The notes beneath the pieces were generated by a model, which had not been told where the DNA came from, did no database searches, and was given only the letters and a program-made list of their open reading frames with translations. DNA of 64,000 nt from Apodospora peruviana (taxonomy: Eukaryota; Ascomycota; Sordariomycetes; Sordariales; Lasiosphaeriaceae): the NCBI GenBank assembly GCA_033439685.1, contig JAUEDM010000001.1, positions 4,464,001 through 4,528,000 of the forward strand, read 5' to 3'. Made by a program: the position numbers and the translations under genes. Positions 57,101-64,000 of the stretch are shown here, piece by piece; the stretch's first letter is position 1, and each line of letters starts with the position of its first letter.

Positions 57101-59515
57101 TTGTCCAGGCGTGCCAGGCTTGACCTGCTTGACGTTTCGGGTCTGTGGGAGGGGCAAGGCGTCATCAGAGGTTCCATCCATCATTCATCTTATCGACCAT
57201 TCCTCGCTTCGCCAAGTGCGGTCGACGGGATGGCGCAACATTCCCAGGGACTCCCCCAAATTTAGGTCCCGACGCGGTCGTGGCTGGCCTGGAGTATCCG
57301 TACCTAAAGTAAGGTACCTGTAACATGGATACTCTCAACTTCCTTCATCGAACTTCAGTCTGACAACACTCATTTGTCCCTTCCACCCCCTCACCATCAT
57401 GTCTGGTCATGTGGGCAAAGCCAAACTGAAAAAGAGAGTCTATTGGACATTGGGTTTCTCAATGAAGTAGTGGTGTTGAACGGATGCCGGAGCTGGTTTA
57501 TAGCCTATCGGATGGACAATTGCGGTGAGGCTGGCGACATGACCCGGTGAAGTCTCACCATTGGTTGTTGTCGGTGTCGCCTGGCCACTCAGTATCAAAC
57601 TCTCGCTCTTGAGGCGCGGCAAAAGACTGAGAGCCAAACGACACGACAAAGTCTTCGATCAAAAATGCCTTGCAGCGAGCCATATGGGGAGTGAACTGAC
57701 TAATGCCATAGGCAGGTCAGGAGGCAGGAAAACAGCCGCATCGAAGCGTCCCCAATTCTGAATGGAACGCCCAGTTGAATAGATTCGCATCGATTCGCTT
57801 CATGCTTGATACTTTTATTGATTGTATATTCAGCCTTTGAGTACTGCTTTAAGTGGCTTTCAATTTGGAGAATGTTTTTAATCTACATATCTACTACTGT
57901 ATAATTAGTTTCATTTTGAGCCTTTATTCATAGCGTACTTGGTGTTGAAATCCGCAAAGTTCAACTGGGAGTCCATTCATTACCAACTAACACCAGGCAG
58001 TTCAATCTCACGCCTCTCATTCGCGACCTGTTCAAAGGCCTCGAATTTTGACCCGAGATTCTATCGCACTGAAGATTATTATCTCGTTTTTTTCTTCCGG
58101 GTTCTGCAAGTTATCTTTGCTGCCGTGTCGTTAACCAGAGTGTACGCCGGTACTTTTTCAAGGTGTGCCTGAATATGCTGGGGATGTGCCCACGCAGTCT
58201 GTGCCCGTCGCCTCGTTAATTATTACTGGTCGGCCTGATGTTGAGGTGAGGTGTGAGGTGGCAGATGGCAGGGTCCACGTGTTTCCATATCGAGCCGAAC
58301 CTCCAAATCGATTTTTAAGGCTTTGTCTTGATTGAGCGTTGACACCGGCGAGCCTATCGCGCGACTTGGAAAATTAGATCTTTTTTTCTAATGATGTATT
58401 GCCGGGGGCCTGCCACTGCCGAGCGATGTCCCCAGGTTGTGTCAGGTTTCTTCTATGATCTATCAATGCTCTCCCGCTCTGTGTTTCCAACGGCCCTCGC
58501 TCTCCTCTTCACCTCTCAATCTGGTTGTCTCGTCACCGTCTGTCTGTGCCTGTCGGGTTGATACCTGTGTCTGTCTGAGCGGGCATTGACTACCTTACTG
58601 TACGGATATTCTCTATTATCTCTTGTTATTAGCGTTCCCTCATTTTGTAATACGCCTAGTTCATTGTGGAGGCATTGTCCGTACCGAATTCGACACCCTC
58701 TTTTGTATACTCCAATTATTATTATTATTATTATCCATTACCGGTCCCTTTTAATTTTCTTCAGTTTTGTCCGGAATCAGGTAACGTACCCACCCGACCC
58801 TTCCCCGGCGGTTCCCGTCTCGGTTGGCACCTGCCCGGGGTGTCCCCTTAAGCCATTTTCGACGATTTCCAGGTTCGGCAGTCGCGCCCCCATCACTCCG
58901 TCCTCGGCCGAGGAGCGCCAGACGTGCAGGTGAAGTGCGGGAGCGACAGGAGTAGCAGGAGCACTGGCAGGGGAGTGTGAAGAAAAAAAATATCTTGCAT
59001 CCCGTGCGACCAAACTAGCCGGAAGGTGCTGTCAGTCCTGTTATCAGTCCATCTCCTCGGCACATCAACCTCCTATTGCAGTTTCCCGAGTCGCGTGCGT
59101 CGAGTTTGTTGTGCCCGTCCCTGACCTTGACCTTGGTGCTGGGAAGCCGCAAGCAAGCCTGCATCAACGCCTTCACCTTCGCCGTTTTCTCACCGAACAG
59201 TCTTTTACCCCGGACAGGACCCTTCCCCGCCTCCGCCTCCACCTCCGCCCTCTCCCACACCCCAGGTCTGTCCTGGTCTGGTCCTGTGCTTCCCCGAAAT
59301 TTCAAGGGCCAATTTCCGGCGTCTCCAGTTGCTCCCCGCAAGAGCAAAGAGAGCCGTCCTAGGCACACTGCAGCGGCAGCCCATCTCTCAGGACGGACGA
59401 GACGGCTCTGAAATTTTCTTTCACCTGGCAGACACCAAACGTGGAATCGGGCTTCCGGCCGTGTCGTCCTCGATCATGGGATTGTCCTCCAACTGAAGAC
59501 TCGCGAGGCAAAGTG
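54154..59515. other. 5.4 kb gene-free spacer with long pyrimidine-rich leader region
   Basis: This is the longest gap in the window. From about 54.4 to 57.7 kb base composition is not A/T-rich and overlapping frames of 90-150 codons occur on both strands (for example 56732-57184 minus, 56970-57323 plus), but none shows a family motif or convincing splice continuation. From about 58.4 to 59.4 kb the plus strand is strongly pyrimidine-rich, as in long fungal promoters and 5' leaders, and includes an (ATT)6 run. An unrecognised fast-evolving gene or a long non-coding RNA is possible. Confidence 0.4.
58715..58732. repeat. (ATT)6 microsatellite
   Basis: Six perfect ATT units lie within the pyrimidine-rich region upstream of the caspase-like gene. 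Confidence 0.95.
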
Positions 59516-61342
59516 ATGCATCCCGCTCCCAACCTGGCTGAGGCGCCGCCAAACAGTGAAAACCCCCATCCCGGGCAGCAGCACTCGCCAACCAGTCCTG
59601 ACAATGGTCTCTCTAAGGGGGTTCATGAGCAGCATGTGCACCAACCCGCCCCTGCTTCACCGCCGGTGAGGAAGGACACCACATCGTCTACGTCCACCAA
59701 TGCAACGGCCGCGACCCTGGCGACCCTGGCGTCCACTGAGACGACTGCAACCGCATACAGTGTTGAGGCTTCGCCCAACTTCGCGAGTCAGGCCGTGTTT
59801 TCTGTCCGGGATGGAAGCGATGTTGTTGCTCAGCGCCGGGCCAGCAGGCGGCGAACCGGCCCCCTTTCAGCCGTCCAGCGAGAGAGGGCCGCCCTCATCA
59901 GGAAGCTGGGCGCCTGTGCTGACTGTCGCAGGAGAAGAGTCGCGGTAAGCATTCAGCCCAAACGTCTAGTAGTTGCGAGAAGTCGCAGACACTTACACGG
60001 CTCTCTTCCTCATCTAGTGCCATCCCAATCATCACAACATGACTTGGGAGGATGCCAAAAGGAAGTATAGGTCCAGGAGCCCAGACACGCTGGAAAGTGC
60101 ACCTCTCGTCCCTCTTCTTGCCGCTGCCAGCGGGCGCCCATTAAGCCCGGCTACCTCAAATTCTAAACACATCTTCACCCAAGACCCACAAGAGATGGAT
60201 ATAGATTCCTCTCCTGCTCAGCAGCCGGGCCGTCCGCCGCTGAGTGAATCTCGCATCAGGACGCCGCTGCCATCCGGGCCGCGGCTAGACAAGCCCCCCA
60301 GTGTTACGTTTTTACCCGGCACCGACAGCGTCAGACTGGACCTCCAAGGGGCCGCATCTCGGATACTGGCGACTCCTTACCGCAGTCGTTATGACATGGT
60401 GTCCGTCCTCCTGTTGCACTGGCAGAATGATGAGGACCATAATGTCAGAAAAGAAGTGACTGAGCTGGCCAACGTGCTTGACCAGTACTACAATTATACG
60501 TTTCAAATCAAATCCATACCGTCTTCTTCCGACGGGTGTAAAAGCTCGTGGAAGTGGTTGGTTCATGCAGTTACCGATTTTATCGACGACCATGACCAGC
60601 GTGACGTTCTGAAGATTGTCTACTACAATGGACACAGTTATCTGGATGGTAACCGAGAGATGGTACTTGCAAGGTTCGTGACATGTCGTGAACCTTTTAC
60701 AATCAATTGTTTGTTTTTTTCCGCTTACGTTTGTCTCGCAGCTCCAAACACGCGGAACCGGCCTCGGTGATTCGATGGAGTGGTATCAAGCCGATCCTCG
60801 AGGAAGCTTCGTCTGATGTATTAATTATCATGGACTCAGCGTACTACCCTTCGTCACAGCTGGTTCGACGGCGGGGTGTGCTAGAGGTAATCGCGGCTTC
60901 CGTGAGCGAGGATCACGCGAAGTTACTTGACAGAAACGCATTTACTCGCGCCCTGACCGATCAACTCCGAATGAGGGCTACCCAGAAGTTCTTCAACCCT
61001 CTTTCAGCGGCCGACCTCCATGCGAAACTGCTCTCGTTTTATCCAAAGATGATCCAGGACCGCAGCCCAGAGAAGGAAATGGTGACAAGTTTCCCATCTC
61101 CGCTGCATATCCAGGTTTCGGGCAGTTCAAAATTGCCATCGATCCTGCTGGCTCCGGTGCAAAAGGGATCATCACCTCATACACCCGAATCTCCAACAAG
61201 TGGGGGGACCCATCTGAGCCTTAATTTCCGGATGTCAGATGATAACCTCGACGTGGATAGTTGGGCTGAGTGGCTGCGCTCCATGCCAGAAGGGGTCCGG
61301 GAAGTGAAGGTAGAGGGTCCTTATCGCCATACGTTTCGATGA
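59516..61342 (+). CDS. Caspase-fold-like protein with Cys/His cluster, probably catalytically dead
   Basis: Three exons (59516-59944, 60018-60673, 60742-61342) encode 561 residues; an in-frame ATG at 59441 would add 25. After a disordered S/T/A/P-rich N-terminus, residues 134-149 read C-A-D-C-R-R-R-R-V-A-C-H-P-N-H-H, a possible zinc site joined by the first splice. A caspase-like core starts near 280: L-L-L-H-W-x-N-D-E-D, then V-T-E-L-A-N-V-L-D-Q-Y-Y-N-Y. The histidine motif is V-Y-Y-N-G-H-S-Y (His349). The second motif is L-I-I-M-D-S-A-Y-Y (393-397). In related fungal C14-like proteins the second motif is D-C-C or D-A-C, so the nucleophile seems replaced by Ser/Ala. The C-terminal 170 residues are not recognised beyond L-S-L-N-F-R-M-S-D and W-A-E-W-L-R-S-M-P. 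I infer a regulatory or scaffold pseudo-protease; domain assignment by eye is moderately sure. Confidence 0.72.
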
Positions 61343-62589
61343 CAAATTACAAAGTTTGTCATCCATGTTCTAGCGAGCATTGTCGAGAAAGTTTTGTTCT
61401 CGACAGCAGAACGCTATTCCGTATTCATTTTCTCTTTCCAGTTTTTTTCACTTCTCACGTGGCTCAGTTCAGAAAAGGTCTGATGAGCTTCTGTTGCCCG
61501 TGCCAGGCTATTCCCAGACAAAAGAAAAAGAAGAAAAAAAGTGAGATTGGATGACGAGTTTCCCAACCTGAAAAAGTTGACGAGTTCATGAGTAAAGGAG
61601 TGCAAAGCCCCCGAGTTGCTTGTTCTTTTTTGTGTGGTATGCGGAGAATACGAAACAGGAAATATGATACCATACTACAACGTTTTGACGAAGATAGATT
61701 TGGGGGTCGTTGCACTGTTGTTTTTGTGTGAACAGAGGGGGAGCTGGATAAACAAAGGTTGGGTATATTTGTTTGGTTGGTTCAAGGGGTACTGAAGGAG
61801 AGGGGATGGAGGCATGGAACAAACACCATGGCTCTCGAGACTCGGACGAACCCAGCAAAATGCGCAACGGAAAAGTTGCAGCACACGCGACATGAAAGAA
61901 TGAATGACCGAAAATGCATGACACCGAATAGAAATTCTTTTAGTGTTTGCCAATTTTTTCTCCATTCTCTCCCGCGAAAGACCTATCTGGACATGCACAT
62001 ACCAAATATAGCGAGAGTAATTGCTGAAAATAGGAACGGAACGGACGAGACATAATGATTGAAGTCTTTCGTTGGCTTGACTATCCCTCCATCTGTCTTT
62101 ACGGTTACCGATACTGATGGCCTATTTATGTACTCTTTAAGAGAAAAAGGTAGCACACTCCTATATGTTTTTCTGGCCTCTGACCTTCAACTAGGAAAAC
62201 CCTACCAAGAGAACAAAGATCCGGACCCGCACAGGTCATTTAACGCCGAGGGAGAGCATTCTATTTTGTCTGACCTTCACTATGAGAATCTACCGACAAT
62301 AACGGATCATTTAACGCCGTCCCTAGCACCACTGACTCCTTGATATATGAACCACGATAGCTAAGTTACCTAGCTCCTAGAACTCCCGACAGGAAAAGGA
62401 TTACTCAAATATAATCACCCACCCAGAAAAGAACAAAAGCAAAAAATCAAGCATATGCCCATCCCGCCCACCAAGGTACCTGCTATGAATAACCCTCACC
62501 CAGCACAAGAGCTCGAACACATATCCTACTACCACTACGACACAATCCAGAGCATTTTCCCGAATACCATCTGATTCAACACTCCTCGA
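61343..62589. other. Convergent 3' spacer
   Basis: This 1.25 kb lies between the 3' ends of the caspase-like gene and the lysophospholipase. It has A-rich runs near 61520-61540 and is A/T-rich at 62340-62500. No gene is supported; a 98-codon frame at 61759-62055 and a 94-codon frame at 62059-62343 lack family motifs. Confidence 0.45.
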
Positions 62590-64000
62590 TTAAAGAAGCA
62601 GCGCCACAACAATACCAGCAACAACAGCCACCGTCAAACCCCCATCTCTCACAACGCCTCTATCAGCACCAGACCCGATCTCGCTAGTAGTCTGGTTGCC
62701 AATAATGAAACCCGGCTCATAAATCCCGTTATCCCTCGCATCAATCGTCCCGTTCCAGCAATACCTCGCAAAACAGTCGCTGCACGCAGCCGGCACAGCC
62801 GTTTTCGTCTTGCTCAAACTTCGACTCAAAATCGCGCACGCCACACACGTCGGCCACTTCGCATCGATGGTCCCGTTGCCCTGCGTCGCTGAATCGAAAC
62901 CATTTCGTATGATATCGTTGCGTTGCGCGTTCGAGTACTGCGGGTCGAGCGTCGACACGTTGCTTTGTGCTGTGTAAGGTGCGTTAGGCACGTACACGAT
63001 AAGCGGCGGAGCGATCTGGTCTCCCGACAGCGAAAAATTGGCGACGTCGCAGCCGAAAAATGTAGGGCGCTGGTTGAGGCGCAGATTGATAAACGTGTTG
63101 GCGTCGGGGACGGGCGGAAACAAGGTGCCGTTGGCGATGTTGCCAAAGGTTCGGTCGTAGCTCGCGCGCATGGCGGTGCCGTTGGGCCAGTTGAAGTTGG
63201 TGTCGGCGGAGCTGTCGACGGCAAAGATGATGTCGACCGCCCGGACGGGCTGGATCAGTGGCGTGAGCGGGATGTTCTGGAGGTCCTCGCCACCGTCAAC
63301 AAGATCCAGCCCGACGCTGTCTGCTGTTGGGTTTGTGGCTGGGTTCCACCCCATGAACGGGTTGGCGATGTACTGCGCGATGTCGTTGTTATCATTGCCG
63401 AGCTCGGTGAGGATGTCTTCGACGACATTCAGCACAAAGGACGGGACCTTGTTCTCGAACTGCGAGATGTTTTGAAGGAGAAACTGGTTGAACAGCGAGC
63501 TGGAGGTGCCCATGACGAAACCGATCTGGTCGAAACCTTCGATGCAGGTGCCGTCTTTGGGCACGACGCCGTTGGAGAAGTTGGAGGCGATGTATTTTGT
63601 AGGGACAAACCCGAACGTGGTCGGGTCGAAGGAGCCCATCTCGAACGGGCCGAACTCATACACGGTGGCGTTGAGAGAGATGATTTTTGTTCCTGGGGAC
63701 CTGCCGTCGGCGACTAGAATAGGAAAAGGGGTTTGTCCCTGGATGAAATTGTCAGTCTTGGCGATGCTCGAGAAGGTGAAAGCTGGGCCGCCGTCGGTGG
63801 CGTTGACGAGCTGGTAGCTCAGCGCTCGGCCCCAGTAGTCCGTGATACTGGTCTCGAAACCGGCGTCGGCTTTGCTGCCCACCGCATTACCGATATCGTT
63901 CCAATAGCTCGCTGTGTTGAGGATGCTGATCCCTCTTTCGTCGGGGCCCTTGAAAATGGAGTTTTCAAACCCCCAGACATTACTCCCGGGGCTGCCGTCA
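62590..64000 (-). CDS. PLB1: GPI-anchored lysophospholipase (phospholipase B), C-terminal part
   Basis: The frame is open from the right window edge to a TAA at 62590, giving the last 470 residues; the N-terminus and the G-x-S-G-G nucleophile lie outside. The segment starts inside the alpha/beta core (V-W-G-F-E-N-S-I-F-K-G-P, then S-K-A-D-A-G-F-E-T-S-I-T-D-Y-W-G-R-A-L-S-Y-Q-L). The catalytic aspartate region is L-V-D-G-G-E-D-L-Q-N-I-P-L. Cysteine pairs near the end (C-V-A-C, C-S-D-C-F-A-R-Y-C-W-N) match fungal phospholipase B. Many N-x-S/T sequons are present. The C-terminus has a small-residue stretch followed by a hydrophobic V-A-V-V-A-G-I-V-V-A-L-L-L end, a GPI-attachment signal. The enzyme removes acyl chains from (lyso)phospholipids at the cell surface or periplasm. 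The GTG at 63882 is not a start; the frame continues upstream of it. Confidence 0.93.
   Translation of the reverse strand, partial: DGSPGSNVWGFENSIFKGPDERGISILNTASYWNDIGNAVGSKADAGFETSITDYWGRALSYQLVNATDGGPAFTFSSIAKTDNFIQGQTPFPILVADGRSPGTKIISLNATVYEFGPFEMGSFDPTTFGFVPTKYIASNFSNGVVPKDGTCIEGFDQIGFVMGTSSSLFNQFLLQNISQFENKVPSFVLNVVEDILTELGNDNNDIAQYIANPFMGWNPATNPTADSVGLDLVDGGEDLQNIPLTPLIQPVRAVDIIFAVDSSADTNFNWPNGTAMRASYDRTFGNIANGTLFPPVPDANTFINLRLNQRPTFFGCDVANFSLSGDQIAPPLIVYVPNAPYTAQSNVSTLDPQYSNAQRNDIIRNGFDSATQGNGTIDAKWPTCVACAILSRSLSKTKTAVPAACSDCFARYCWNGTIDARDNGIYEPGFIIGNQTTSEIGSGADRGVVRDGGLTVAVVAGIVVALLL

Noticed and set aside
56732..57184. 150-codon minus-strand frame in the 54-59 kb gap
   Set aside because: Low-complexity T/S/P-rich, with equally long frames on the opposite strand; no motif. 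Kept only as part of the gap finding.
62923..63717. 264-codon plus-strand frame inside the lysophospholipase gene
   Set aside because: Antisense shadow of a well-conserved protein, composed mostly of V, D, R and G repeats without motifs.
63880..63882. GTG as a start codon for the lysophospholipase
   Set aside because: The frame continues to the window edge with conserved family sequence, so this is an internal valine.
1..64000. tRNA, 5S rRNA or snRNA genes
   Set aside because: Reading for GGTTCGANTCC-type B boxes and familiar snRNA/5S blocks gave no convincing hit; a covariance-model scan would be needed to be certain.

Overview
This window looks like a nuclear chromosome segment from a filamentous ascomycete, most likely a sordariomycete and possibly in the Sordariales/Chaetomiaceae. 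Genes are split by short introns, mostly 55-75 nt, with GTATGT/GTAAGT-type donors, CTAAC/CTGAC-like branch points and YAG acceptors. The gene content is typically fungal (RCR-type Congo-red-resistance protein, WSC wall proteins, DUF3176, GPI-anchored lysophospholipase), and genes sit alone on both strands with no operons. I assembled 18 protein genes, one of them cut by the right edge. Every splice junction was checked by reading phase and protein continuity. No tRNA, rRNA, CRISPR array or intact transposon was recognised.

Layout. 0-2.5 kb is non-coding, followed by the Fe-S targeting factor CIA2 (+). A 3.2 kb A/T-richer gap leads to the U5 snRNP GTPase SNU114 (-), which is divergent from acetyl-CoA acetyltransferase ERG10 (+). 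Next come a WDR89-like WD40 protein (-), divergent from the ERAD scaffold HRD3/SEL1L (+), then the recombination mediator SFR1/MEI5 (+) and an RCR-type membrane protein (+). At 21.9-26.6 kb an uncharacterised conserved fungal protein (-) shares a 488 bp promoter with cytosolic (and perhaps mitochondrial) alanyl-tRNA synthetase (+). At 27.0-30.6 kb an NDUFAF7-type methyltransferase (-) is divergent from an MCY1-type membrane-anchored cysteine synthase-like protein (+). TFIIS (-), a 1,591-residue secreted protein with four WSC domains (-), an FBXO9/HRT3 F-box protein (-) and a ZRC1/COT1 vacuolar zinc transporter (-) follow.

The right third (46-64 kb) is gene-sparse. It holds a glutamine/histidine-rich DUF3176 membrane protein (+), a 5.4 kb gap, a caspase-fold-like protein that appears to lack its catalytic cysteine and carries a Cys/His zinc-like motif (+), and the C-terminal part of a GPI-anchored lysophospholipase (-).

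The left two thirds are mostly housekeeping genes (splicing, sterol precursor supply, ERAD, translation, mitochondrial assembly, transcription elongation). The right third is enriched in surface, membrane and lineage-specific proteins and in long spacers. The less-described items are the caspase-like pseudo-enzyme, the beta-propeller/WSC fusion, the AlaRS N-terminal extension, the uncharacterised AlaRS neighbour, several stop-free introns of 3n length, very small exons, and a TACCTA/TAGGTA motif that recurs in spacers and introns.
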